Below, piece after piece: positions 46,040-54,543 of a stretch of DNA of 64,000 bases. Source of the stretch: Paraglaciecola hydrolytica. Lineage in GTDB: Bacteria > Pseudomonadota > Gammaproteobacteria > Enterobacterales > Alteromonadaceae. Both the position numbers and the translations under genes were made by a program. The notes below the pieces were generated by a model. That model was not told the origin of the DNA. It did no database searches and was given only the letters and a program-made list of their open reading frames with translations. The stretch lies in assembly GCF_001565895.1 (NCBI RefSeq), contig NZ_LSNE01000003.1:241428-305427 (forward strand). Reading direction: 5' to 3'. Every line of letters begins with the position of its first letter. The stretch's first letter is position 1.

Positions 46040-47125
46040 TTAATTGGAATAGTCATCATAATTTCGAACATACTCCAGCAGGAATTTAGGCTTATCAAGT
46101 TCACTACAAACCGCCTTAATACCCACATAAAGGATTGATTCAATCTCACTTTGAACATATTTTTCAGTAGTTATTTGCTTAAGTCTTGTTAACATTTCTT
46201 TGCCCCTATCAAGATCTGAATAACAACCATATTCAACTGCAGAAACTATTTGCGCATATTTATCTCCTTGCTCTAACGCCTGCTGAAACAATACTCGTGC
46301 ATTTTTTTCGTCATTCAATATCCCTAGAATAAACTTTGCTCGCGCATTATCTCTCTCATTAGCGAGGTATTTTAATAGTGTTTTGGCTTTGTATTCAGAG
46401 TGTGGAAACGCGTCAGTTATAGCGTTATTTTTATCCAACAAGCGTCCGTGGTGATAGGCATACGCATAGCGCAATATTTCATTGGATTTTCGTTGGTCTA
46501 ATGAACTTGGTGTTACATCTATTTCTTTGTTTTGACTAACAACTCTTTGTTGTTCTTGAGCAAGATATTGTTTTTCTTGATATTGATAGTCGTCAAAAAG
46601 TGTTAACACAAAAATGGCGATAGCTGAGCTAACAGCAGAGGAAACTATTAAAATAGGCAGGGAAATAATCCATCTATTTTTAAGCTTCTTATCGCTACTA
46701 TGGCTATTTACCGATGTTAAAAAAGTATGCGCCTTGTGTTCAATAAAAGGGACGTCAATACGAGCCAGATAAATCGCCAACCAAGCGCCGACGGCAAATA
46801 AACCAAAAAGAATTGCTCCAGAAATAATAGAACCTACAACAATATTTAAACCCAGTGCGAGAAATACCAACCATATATAGGCAAAAACTGCGAAGGCAGA
46901 AAACAAACGCGTTAAACCCTTACCTGAAAAGCGCACCACCAGACCTATTATGCAGCCACTAACCAACAACATTACCGGTCCAAAATTGGGGTTATACGAA
47001 TAGGCAAACCGCCAAATAATTAAAGTAGGAAATATCCAAACCGCGGCTGCAAGTGAGGCATAAATTAAGTTTTGCTTATTTAGCCTTAATTCAACTTTAT
47101 CTAATGACGATTGTTCGATATCCAC
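46040..47125 (-). CDS. Membrane protein with Sel1/TPR-like C-terminus
   Basis: Protein of 361 residues that I do not recognise as a named family. About four membrane segments fill residues 20-120 and another spans about 150-175 (ISLPILIVSSAVSSAIAIFV). The C-terminal ~140 residues look like short alpha-alpha repeats of Sel1/TPR type (YAYAYHHGRLLDKN, AKFILGILNDEKNARVLFQQALEQGDKYAQ). It lies 73 bases downstream of the accessory lepB gene on the same strand, and both are visibly more AT-rich than the flanks. A link to protein secretion is only implied by the neighbour. Confidence 0.6.
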   Translation of the reverse strand: MDIEQSSLDKVELRLNKQNLIYASLAAAVWIFPTLIIWRFAYSYNPNFGPVMLLVSGCIIGLVVRFSGKGLTRLFSAFAVFAYIWLVFLALGLNIVVGSIISGAILFGLFAVGAWLAIYLARIDVPFIEHKAHTFLTSVNSHSSDKKLKNRWIISLPILIVSSAVSSAIAIFVLTLFDDYQYQEKQYLAQEQQRVVSQNKEIDVTPSSLDQRKSNEILRYAYAYHHGRLLDKNNAITDAFPHSEYKAKTLLKYLANERDNARAKFILGILNDEKNARVLFQQALEQGDKYAQIVSAVEYGCYSDLDRGKEMLTRLKQITTEKYVQSEIESILYVGIKAVCSELDKPKFLLEYVRNYDDYSN

Positions 47126-47198
47126 CTAACCTCCAATGTTTTTACTTGTTCATTCTTTTTAAAGAAATAGAACATCTGCCAATTTTGAACTGGACAAT

Positions 47199-48134
47199 TT
47201 ACCAAGTATAAATAACCTTACCTATGAGATAGTCAACCGGTACAAATCCCCAATATCTGCTATCTAGGCTGTTGTCTCTATTGTCACCCATAACAAAGTA
47301 ATATCCTTGGGGAACTATCCATTCATCCTGCTTAGTTCCAGCCTGATAAAAGTAATTGCCAGACATGTCATTTTTCCGATCTTTCAACATAATCGTATAT
47401 GAAACACCGTCTAAATATTCTTGGTACAAAGTAGTATTCGACGTATTGGTGTCTTGGTTAGAAAGTACCTGTTTCTCAACTTCTAAAGGTGTGCAGTCGG
47501 TGGACTTGTCCGCACAAGAAGGTTTAATGTAGATTACTTTATTGCGATAACTCACTGTATCGCCCGGCAATCCGACTACTCGTTTTACATAATTAGTTTC
47601 AGGACTTAATGGATATTGAAATACAATCACATCTCCCCTATTCACTGCTTTAGATGGGAAGGTCTTGCTTATTTGGATCCCATGATAACGATAATTCCCA
47701 TACCCATTTTTACTTACTATTATTTGATCTCCAGCGTTGATGGATGGACTCATTGAGCCGGCAGACATAGTGAATGGTTCATAAAAAAATGTTCTCAAAA
47801 TAATTAGTAAAATAGCACTCACAAGAAAACTCAATAAAGTTCCCCACCAACTGGCATACCAGCGCCTTGCTTGATTTGAATTATATTTTCTCGCAACTAG
47901 ATACGCATGAATTGGACAAATAACTAAAAACAACCAAGAGAAATAAAATAGCTCATGCCATGATCCACCTTTTGAATCTGCATGCAGCATCATGTCAAGT
48001 ATTGAACTAAAAACTAACAGAATTAAATACAGCCCAAAAAGCCCAATTCTATTCACGTATAAAAAAGCAAATGGTTGTAAAAGAACACCGAATAGGGCAC
48101 TTAACCACGCTTTAGGTTTCCATATTAATTCCAA
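47199..48134 (-). CDS. lepB: Signal peptidase I with extra N-terminal membrane segments
   Basis: S26 peptidase that cleaves signal peptides at the outer face of the inner membrane. The catalytic Ser127 is in SAGSMSPSINAGD, the general-base Lys184 in TNYVKRVVGLPGD, and the box E motif is MGDNRDNSLDSRYWGFVP. Ahead of the catalytic domain are about 115 residues with four membrane segments, more than the usual two of LepB. There is no lepA, rnc or era nearby, so this is likely an accessory copy. Paired with an unrecognised membrane protein. The region is AT-rich, suggesting transfer. Confidence 0.85.
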   Translation of the reverse strand: MELIWKPKAWLSALFGVLLQPFAFLYVNRIGLFGLYLILLVFSSILDMMLHADSKGGSWHELFYFSWLFLVICPIHAYLVARKYNSNQARRWYASWWGTLLSFLVSAILLIILRTFFYEPFTMSAGSMSPSINAGDQIIVSKNGYGNYRYHGIQISKTFPSKAVNRGDVIVFQYPLSPETNYVKRVVGLPGDTVSYRNKVIYIKPSCADKSTDCTPLEVEKQVLSNQDTNTSNTTLYQEYLDGVSYTIMLKDRKNDMSGNYFYQAGTKQDEWIVPQGYYFVMGDNRDNSLDSRYWGFVPVDYLIGKVIYTW

Positions 48135-48664
48135 TTTAAATCCTTTTTAATTCTCTAAAAAATGATTTTTCCAAATATTTCATATTGTTGAATAAAAGAG
48201 AAGCGGTAATTTTTATCGGCAAAGCCGATGTTTTTCTCTAGCACTAACAGGACAGCCATGTTAATTCCGATATAGAACGCAATCGAAGAAAGATGGTTTT
48301 ACTCCCCGTATAAACGTTCCCTGAATTGCGCCAGAATTGACTGAGTAAACTGGCAGGGATAGCCAGTTTAGCTTTGTCTTGTCGGGAACAAGTCAAAGCG
48401 GCTTAGTTAATTCAAGCAAGTCAGGATCAGAACGTTTAGTGGGGGCGGCTTTTCTTGCCTACTTCTTTTAGCTGTTGAAAAGAAGTAGGTCGGTTGGCAG
48501 GGATGCCAACAGAAAAACGCAATGGATTGCGGTCGCGTAGCGATGCTTGTGCACGCAGTGCATAATCTTATTGGCCGCAGGCCATTTCAGTGCGCGCAGC
48601 GCATGCTTTAATAAGCAAAGCGTATAAAAAGCTGGCCGCAGGCCATAGCCTGCTTAGCAGCGAC
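48135..48664. repeat. Gene-free stretch packed with hairpins
   Basis: A 530-base gap with no coding region that I can support. Inverted repeats follow one another: ATCGGC-AAA-GCCGAT (48215-48229), AAACTGGC/GCCAGTTT (48347-48369), GCTTTGtCTTGT/ACAAGtCAAAGC (48371-48399), CCTACTTCTTTT/AAAAGAAGTAGG (48458-48489), GTTGGCA/TGCCAAC (48493-48510), and four hairpins with a GCA loop between 48550 and 48645. The hairpin at 48656-48677 overlaps the ridA stop. It resembles repetitive extragenic elements rather than a single RNA gene. Confidence 0.7.
48550..48645. repeat. Cluster of four GCA-loop mini-hairpins
   Basis: Four 13-base hairpins share the loop GCA and the outermost T-A pair but have different stems: TGCAC/GTGCA at 48550-48562, TGGCC/GGCCA at 48572-48584, TGCGC/GCGCA at 48591-48603 and TGGCC/GGCCA again at 48633-48645. 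A fifth hairpin, TGCTT-TAAT-AAGCA, lies at 48604-48617. Stem variation with perfect pairing points to structure being kept while sequence changes. Confidence 0.7.
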
Positions 48665-49012
48665 CTACTTCGCTGCTACCACAAATGCTATTTCTACCAA
48701 ATAATCAGGATTAGCTAACTCGGCTTTTACACAGGCGCGACTGGGTGCACAGCCCTCGGGTAACCACTTTTCCCACTCTTGATTAAGCACATCAAAGTTT
48801 GCAAAATCGGTAACGTAAATAGTGACTGAAATGATCCGTGATTTATCACTATTCACTGTGACTAAACTGTCTTCCGCTTGAGCAAATACTTGCTGCATTT
48901 GCCCAGCCATATCGGCACTTGGATCTTCTGCTACTTCGACAAAATAGCCCACACCATTATATACCGTAGCATCAGACCAACGCGGGCTAGGGTTAATACG
49001 TTTAATTTCCAC
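48665..49012 (-). CDS. RidA/YjgF family imine deaminase-like protein
   Basis: Small cytosolic protein of the Rid family, which hydrolyses reactive enamine/imine intermediates. Features are INPSPRWSDATVYNGVGYFVEV near the N-terminus, DKSRIISVTIYVTD and the arginine-containing CAPSRACVKAEL near residues 90-101. GTG 49012 is the chosen start, with GGAG six bases upstream, giving 115 residues; an in-frame TTG at 49033 is less likely. It is about 3.3 kb from dadA, whose product releases imines. Subgroup and substrate are not determined. Confidence 0.85.
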   Translation of the reverse strand: MEIKRINPSPRWSDATVYNGVGYFVEVAEDPSADMAGQMQQVFAQAEDSLVTVNSDKSRIISVTIYVTDFANFDVLNQEWEKWLPEGCAPSRACVKAELANPDYLVEIAFVVAAK

Positions 49013-49061
49013 TTTTATCTCCAAATACTTCAATTCGATAGGCTTATATTACACTACCACT

Positions 49062-49679
49062 CTAGGCTTTCCCTAAACCAATACCCGTTTGTTGCATATA
49101 AGCCAACAGCGCGATGGCTTCAGGGTGTTTGCTACGTTCTAACCCAATGACCGTACCTTGTTGATCTGCAATGCTCTTGTGTTGACCCAGTTTTTGCTTG
49201 CCTTCGATCTGCGTAATTTCAATTTTAAAACCTACTATGGCTTTAGCTAATTTGTGTTGGTAATCCGCTGGCATTAAGGCTTCGTTGTCTAATAACGCTG
49301 GTTCGTATTGTTTAACCAAGGCATGCACGGCCGCTAGCGTTTGTTCATCATTCAACAAAGTAGCCCGCCCTGTTACATGCACTGCAGCGTAATTCCAAGT
49401 GGGCACCGCTGGGCCTACGGCATACCAACTAGGTGATATGTAAGAATGGGGGCCGTTAAATATCACCTTTACTTGTTGAGAGTTGAGGGCTTTCCAATGG
49501 GGATTGGCTCTTGCCATATGCCCATATAACACTCCCTTTTCACCCTCATCTTTTACCAGATACACAGGTAAGTGGCTGACTTGTAAGTCTTGGGTAATCA
49601 GCACGCCAAAGCCAAAATCCTCAATCAAGGTGTGATAATGCTCAGCATTTTCCATTTGCATATTTCGTGGCACATACAT
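49062..49679 (-). CDS. PaiB-type FMN-binding negative transcriptional regulator family protein
   Basis: A 205-residue protein of the PaiB family with a flavin-reductase-like split barrel. Conserved segments are MYVPRNM at the start, GHMARANPHWKAL, VIFNGPHSYISPSWYA near 73-88, VPTWNYAAVHVTGRA near 92-106 and the C-terminal KLGQHKSIADQQGTV. In Bacillus the relative represses sporulation and protease genes; no such role is implied here, and pyridoxamine-oxidase-like FMN binding is the safer reading. It is divergent from cysG. Confidence 0.85.
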   Translation of the reverse strand: MYVPRNMQMENAEHYHTLIEDFGFGVLITQDLQVSHLPVYLVKDEGEKGVLYGHMARANPHWKALNSQQVKVIFNGPHSYISPSWYAVGPAVPTWNYAAVHVTGRATLLNDEQTLAAVHALVKQYEPALLDNEALMPADYQHKLAKAIVGFKIEITQIEGKQKLGQHKSIADQQGTVIGLERSKHPEAIALLAYMQQTGIGLGKA

Positions 49680-49852
49680 TAACGTTAACTCTCCTATCTG
49701 ATTGTTTAGTTGGCTATGTTATCTAATTAAATTAAACAGCCACAATTATGCAATTTTAATAACCAAATGGCATATAAACTTAAATTTAAACTGTTTATTC
49801 ACAGATACAGAAAAGGCAAACTGCCTTACTCGACAACTAAGATTAAACCGCC

Positions 49853-51238
49853 ATGCAATATTTCCCGATTTTTTTAGATACCAGCGAATTAAACTGCCTA
49901 GTGGTAGGCGCAGGGGAAGTTGCCGCGCGTAAAGTAGAGCTATTATTAAAGACCTCCGCTCAAGTTACCGTTGTCGCTCCTTGGGCCTGTTCAACTATTC
50001 TACGTTTGGTCGAGCAGCAGAAGATTGTGCTACACGAACGACCTTTTACCGACAGTGATCTTGATGCTAAACAATTGGTTTTTGTCGCCACTAACGACTC
50101 CCACCTTAATGCCAATATACATGCCTTAGCTAAGGCGCAAAAAATCTTGGTCAATGTGGTGGATAACATTCCCCTCTGCCAGTTTATCACTCCCTCGATT
50201 ATCGACCGCTCCCCCATAGTGATTGCCATTAGTAGCGGTGGTGTGGCGCCGGTATTATTGCGGTATATGCGCCAAAAGCTAGAATCGCTGTTGCCACACA
50301 AGATTAGTTTACTTGGGCAATTTTCCGAAAAATTTCGTGAACTCGCCAAACAAAAGTTAGCCACTGTCACGGCCAGACGCTTTTTTTGGGAAGACGTATT
50401 AGACGGTGATATTGCCGAAAACGTCATTGCAGGCAATGATGCCTTAGCCGAACAAAAACTCCTTGCCAAACTCGAGCATGACGCTTCACACACCCAAGCG
50501 GGTGAAGTGTATTTAGTCGGCGCAGGCCCTGGTGATCCTGACTTACTGACGTTTAAAGCATTGCGACTTATGCAAAAAGCCGATGTGGTGGTATACGACA
50601 GGCTGGTATCACCCGAAATATTAGAATTAGTCCGTCGTGATGCCGAAAAAATCTATGTGGGTAAGGCCAAAAGTAACCATTCGGTACCACAAGAAAACAT
50701 CAACGAATTGCTCGCCAGAGAGGCGTTAGCAGGCAAAAGGGTGGTAAGGCTTAAAGGGGGTGATCCCTTTATTTTTGGCCGCGGCGGCGAAGAAATCGAA
50801 ACCTTAGTTGCACAAGGCATAAATTTTCAAGTTGTGCCGGGCATTACCGCGGCCAATGGCGCGGCGAGTTATTGTGGTATACCACTTACCCATCGCGATC
50901 ATGCTAAATCCGTGGTTTTTGCTACCGGCCATTTACAAGATAATACCATTAACTTGAACTGGAAAGGTTTAGCCCAAGCTGACCAAACCATAGTGTTTTA
51001 TATGGGTTTAACTGGTTTAGCTACCATCTGTGAAAAGTTGGTCGAATATGGCTTACCCGCGTCAACCCCTATTGCCATGATCCAATCAGCAACGACTGCA
51101 AAACAAAAAATTGTGGTAGGCGAACTGTCTAATATGGTGGCAAAAGTGGCCGAAGCAGGCATTCAACCGCCTTCATTGATTATTGTGGGCTCAGTGGTGA
51201 GTTTGCAAAGCAAACTACAGTGGTTTAAACAAAGTTAA
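49853..51238 (+). CDS. cysG: Siroheme synthase CysG
   Basis: Trifunctional enzyme that makes siroheme from uroporphyrinogen III, the cofactor of sulfite and nitrite reductases. The N-terminal precorrin-2 dehydrogenase/ferrochelatase half shows CLVVGAGEVAARKVELLL near 15-32 and FVATNDSHLN. The C-terminal methyltransferase half starts near 218 with YLVGAGPGDPDLLTFKALRL, VVVYDRLVS and VRLKGGDPFIFGRGGEE. Length 461 matches E. coli (457). No cysteine-pathway or nitrite reductase genes are adjacent. Its last four bases overlap the stop of the convergent TPR lipoprotein gene. Confidence 0.96.
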   Translation: MQYFPIFLDTSELNCLVVGAGEVAARKVELLLKTSAQVTVVAPWACSTILRLVEQQKIVLHERPFTDSDLDAKQLVFVATNDSHLNANIHALAKAQKILVNVVDNIPLCQFITPSIIDRSPIVIAISSGGVAPVLLRYMRQKLESLLPHKISLLGQFSEKFRELAKQKLATVTARRFFWEDVLDGDIAENVIAGNDALAEQKLLAKLEHDASHTQAGEVYLVGAGPGDPDLLTFKALRLMQKADVVVYDRLVSPEILELVRRDAEKIYVGKAKSNHSVPQENINELLAREALAGKRVVRLKGGDPFIFGRGGEEIETLVAQGINFQVVPGITAANGAASYCGIPLTHRDHAKSVVFATGHLQDNTINLNWKGLAQADQTIVFYMGLTGLATICEKLVEYGLPASTPIAMIQSATTAKQKIVVGELSNMVAKVAEAGIQPPSLIIVGSVVSLQSKLQWFKQS

Positions 51239-52392
51239 TGGCTGGTTTCGCCTAACAAAGTTTGCAATTTAGCTTGGTATAATTGTTTGTTGTCCGCCCG
51301 GTAGGATATCTCGATTGCGTGATTGAGTGCGGCTTTAGCAGAGTTAAACTTACCTAATTGATAATACGCTTTTGCTAGGCCAAATTGACTTTCATGCACG
51401 TATGGCGCAAGTTGATTAGCCTTTTTATAGTATCTTTCTGCCAGCGCATAATCCCCCGTATTGAAGGCTTTATCAGCCATATCTATCCAGCGATAGGGGT
51501 TATCGTCTTCTATCTTATCTATGCGTTGAGCATAAATTTTAGCTTCTTTAATACGCCCTTGTGTTTGTAACAACGAGGAATAGTTAGCAATAACATTGGC
51601 CGTGGCATAGTCGTTATCCAGCATATAACGATAAAGTGTTTCAGCCTGAGTGTGTTCGGCCAATTTAGTAAACAATACGGCTAGGGTATTTAAAGTGTCT
51701 GGATTGCTATGATTAAGCACAATCCCTTGTTTTAGTAATGAATAAGCATAGTCATATTGTTTAGTGATTAAGGCCTCTGCCGCCAAGTTTTGATAGTACA
51801 TGGCGATAAAGTCTTGTTGCGCCACCATGTAGCCGGATACATCCGACGAAGTGGGGAAATAATCAATAATAACACTGGCTCTTCTAACCACAATCAGCTC
51901 GGGATTTTCTATTACATTTGGCTCATACACGTAGGTTCTAACGTGTGATGACAAGGTCATTACATCGGCGTAACGAGCATAGACTGGCGCACTATTAACC
52001 CTTTGAAAGGCTGTTTCTAAGCCGACTAAATCAGCTAGAGCTTTGGTTACAATGGCTAAGGTGAGGCAGTTACCGGTTTTTTGCTCCAATGCCTCAGATG
52101 CGGTCAATGTCACACCATGAAAATTAAAACCATCAACATAGTCTTCTAAATATTCAAACAAACGTACATTCGGCGGAATTAGCTGATTTTTAGGTGAGTT
52201 GTAGTAGCTCAGAAAAGCCTCTTTTTGCGCTTCGCTCACTGCAAAAATATCATTTAAAGCGGGTACTGGCAGAGGAGTAAATAAGGAAGTTTTTAAGCTA
52301 GGTAAGGGCGGTTTAACCTGCGTGACTACTGCCTGAGTAGCACAGCCGAGTAATAAAAAACCTAAACTTAAGCCCAGCAATAATTTAAACAT
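51235..52392 (-). CDS. TPR-repeat lipoprotein with transglutaminase-like N-terminal region
   Basis: Envelope lipoprotein of 385 residues. The signal peptide MFKLLLGLSLGFLLLGC ends with lipobox LLGC. Residues about 90-165 resemble a transglutaminase-like core, with KTGNCLTLAIVTKALADLVG and a later SSHVRTYVYEP, which carry a possible Cys and His. The rest is tetratricopeptide repeats (residues about 200-375; examples are NPDTLNTLAVLFTKLAEHT and YVHESQFGLAKAYYQLGKF). ATG 52392 has GAGGA six bases upstream and is preferred to the adjoining TTG. Function unknown. Confidence 0.75.
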   Translation of the reverse strand: MFKLLLGLSLGFLLLGCATQAVVTQVKPPLPSLKTSLFTPLPVPALNDIFAVSEAQKEAFLSYYNSPKNQLIPPNVRLFEYLEDYVDGFNFHGVTLTASEALEQKTGNCLTLAIVTKALADLVGLETAFQRVNSAPVYARYADVMTLSSHVRTYVYEPNVIENPELIVVRRASVIIDYFPTSSDVSGYMVAQQDFIAMYYQNLAAEALITKQYDYAYSLLKQGIVLNHSNPDTLNTLAVLFTKLAEHTQAETLYRYMLDNDYATANVIANYSSLLQTQGRIKEAKIYAQRIDKIEDDNPYRWIDMADKAFNTGDYALAERYYKKANQLAPYVHESQFGLAKAYYQLGKFNSAKAALNHAIEISYRADNKQLYQAKLQTLLGETSH

Positions 52393-52454
52393 CAAACATC
52401 CTCAATTTATCTTTTTATCTGACTCTATCCGACCTATTTGTACGATGCTATTTT

Positions 52455-53195
52455 TTACCAATAACGTTCCATGGAAATCTGCCCGGGTAAACGGCGTAAA
52501 TGTTTACTGAGGCCCAAGCCACTTAGTACCTCGACACTGTGTTCAATCATTTGGGGATTGCCACATAACATCACTTGGCTGTCGGTGGAATTGAGAATTA
52601 ACCCGACTTGTTGTTGAATTTCAGGCAGTAAGGTTGGAATACGTCCCAACAGACAACCATTGGCGGCTTCACGACTCACAATAGGCACAAAACGAAAACG
52701 CCCCGCATATTCTTCTTGCCACTGGCTAATCAGGGGCAAATAAGCTAAATCGTGCTGCCAACGTGCACCATAAACCAATACGATATTTTGATAATTTTGC
52801 CACGCTTGAGGGGTAGACAAGATAGAAATAAAAGGGCCGACGCCTGTACCGGTAGCGATTAACCACAAGTCTTTACTAACAGGTACTTCATCGAGGATCA
52901 AAAAACCAGTAGGGGGCGCCATCACTTTCAGACTATCGCCCACTTGTAAGTCATGCAGCTTAGGCGACAGCAAGCCCTCTGCCACTGGTACGGCAATAAT
53001 TTCTAAACAATCATCATCAGGGGCATTAACCAAGGAATAAGGGCGCGACAATATTTTGCCCTCTAGCTCTAGGCCAATTTTAGTGAATTGCCCCGCTTTA
53101 CACTGCGGAAACTCAGGGCAAGTAAAACGTAACGAAAACAGGTGATCATTCCAATCCGTTCTACTCACCACTTTTGCATCCAGCCACTGCGCCAT
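52455..53195 (-). CDS. fpr: Ferredoxin/flavodoxin-NADP reductase Fpr
   Basis: FAD enzyme that moves electrons between NADPH and ferredoxin or flavodoxin, used in redox stress and to power radical enzymes. The FAD motif is RPYSLVNAP near 52-60, the NADP domain has LIATGTGVGPFISIL near 111-125 and VLVYGARWQHDLAY, and the late motif is VMLCGNPQMIEHS. The C-terminus ends ISMERYW, like E. coli Fpr (VERYW). Length 246 versus 248. It lies alone; the upstream gap is about 350 bases. Confidence 0.95.
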   Translation of the reverse strand: MAQWLDAKVVSRTDWNDHLFSLRFTCPEFPQCKAGQFTKIGLELEGKILSRPYSLVNAPDDDCLEIIAVPVAEGLLSPKLHDLQVGDSLKVMAPPTGFLILDEVPVSKDLWLIATGTGVGPFISILSTPQAWQNYQNIVLVYGARWQHDLAYLPLISQWQEEYAGRFRFVPIVSREAANGCLLGRIPTLLPEIQQQVGLILNSTDSQVMLCGNPQMIEHSVEVLSGLGLSKHLRRLPGQISMERYW

Positions 53196-53549
53196 CTATG
53201 CCTCCTGTTTCGATTTTCTAAAAATTAACAGATTGAGCCAACCATAGCACGGGTTTTTCCAGTTGTACCAAATACTTAAGTAAGTCATTTAGATGACAAT
53301 TAAACGAATCTAAATACTCGTATCGGGTGAATTTAATTTAGCCTCTCCCTATTTCAGATAACTTTAACTAACCTGACAGTGTCAAAATATGCATTTGTCA
53401 GCGCACTCGTAGTTGCCTAATCTGTTTTTGCAAAGGCTAAAGATAAAACAACATTGTTTGTGCAAATTGCCTCATGCGCCTTCGCTAATGCATGTAGCGA
53501 GATAACGTAATTTAAATAGTCCATGACAATGCAGTAACTGGAGTTGTAT
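53196..53549. other. Intergenic region between fpr and the PEP-CTERM gene
   Basis: Divergent promoter region of about 350 bases. A perfect palindrome TGACA-G-TGTCA lies at 53374-53384, and a further TGTCAG follows 12 bases later (53396-53401), so a regulator site is possible. The ribosome-binding site CTGGAG (53538-53543) fixes the start of the PEP-CTERM gene. I see no sigma-54 type promoter. Confidence 0.45.
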
Positions 53550-54422
53550 ATGAAAAAATTCGTCACTTTTGCTCAACGTAACACGATTTTAACCTTGGCC
53601 TTATTCGCTAGCTTACCCGCGCAAGCCGGTCTAATTATCGATGATTTCAGTTTTCATCCATCTTACCTTAATACTCACCCCATGATGCCCATCTTGACGG
53701 CTAATCAAGCTGATCCCAATAAATATGCTAGTTCAACTACAGGTAATATTTTGGGTGGTGAAAGGGATGTGAGTGTCAATATGACTGAACTATTAGGGCA
53801 ATATGCACAAAGTACCGTTAATAATGGTTGGTTTGGTCCTTACAACATGCCCATGATGACGATTCGCTTAGATTGGACTGGCGAGTTCTCTTACCAAATA
53901 CAATACGATGGCTTAGACGGTGCGGCCACGAGAAATGGAGGTTTAGGGTTAGACTTAAATGCCGCACTGGCTGGCGATACCTTACAAATAGGCTATTTCC
54001 GCCAAAACATATACAACGACAATGCCGACGGGGATGCTGATCCCACTGGCAATACCACATGGGATATATCTCTCGTTGATAACAATGGCCACGTCAGCAC
54101 TGTTAGCAACACCATAGTGGGTAATAGTTTGGGTGGTTTCAATTTACTCAATTTCAACTTCAGCGACTTTGAATCCAACAATAGCTTATTTGACATTAGT
54201 CATGTCAGTGTCATCGAAATAGCCAGTACGATAATGGCCATGGGGCCTGGTTCAAGTTGGATTGAATTAACCGGTATTGGTATTAGTGGTGATGTTTATA
54301 CCCAAACCAATACACCCAACAATAACAATCCACAAAACCCATCTAATTCGGTACCCGAACCTAGCGCCCTAGCCCTGTTTGCATTTGCTTTAGTAGCAAT
54401 GGGTATACGCCGCAAAAAGTAA
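53550..54422 (+). CDS. PEP-CTERM sorting domain protein
   Basis: Exported protein of 290 residues. A signal peptide (hydrophobic NTILTLALFASLPAQAG) ends near residue 27. The body has a beta-rich, Asn/Asp/Gly-rich composition with no recognised domain. The tail NSVPEPSALALFAFALVAMG followed by IRRKK is a canonical PEP-CTERM signal: a PEP motif, a membrane helix and a basic end. The family is processed by an exosortase, often in strains that make exopolysaccharide; neither is in the window. The start is fixed by CTGGAG six bases upstream of ATG 53550. A terminator follows. Confidence 0.85.
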   Translation: MKKFVTFAQRNTILTLALFASLPAQAGLIIDDFSFHPSYLNTHPMMPILTANQADPNKYASSTTGNILGGERDVSVNMTELLGQYAQSTVNNGWFGPYNMPMMTIRLDWTGEFSYQIQYDGLDGAATRNGGLGLDLNAALAGDTLQIGYFRQNIYNDNADGDADPTGNTTWDISLVDNNGHVSTVSNTIVGNSLGGFNLLNFNFSDFESNNSLFDISHVSVIEIASTIMAMGPGSSWIELTGIGISGDVYTQTNTPNNNNPQNPSNSVPEPSALALFAFALVAMGIRRKK

Positions 54423-54456
54423 CTCGATTTATTGAATCACACTCCCAAGTGTTGTT

Positions 54457-54486
54457 AGGGCAAGGTAGTAACCTTGCCCTTTTTTA
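54457..54486 (+). terminator. Terminator of the PEP-CTERM gene
   Basis: Perfect 10-base stem AGGGCAAGGT (54457-54466) with ACCTTGCCCT (54471-54480), loop AGTA, then six T. Confidence 0.9.
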
Positions 54487-54543
54487 TTTTTGGCAAATCA
54501 ATTCATTAGGCACAACTAAACAAACACGCTTTGCAATAGCGCT

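Noticed and set aside
53196..53549. Sigma-54 promoter for the PEP-CTERM gene
   Set aside because: Such promoters occur ahead of some PEP-CTERM genes, but no GG-N10-GC pair with proper context was found here.
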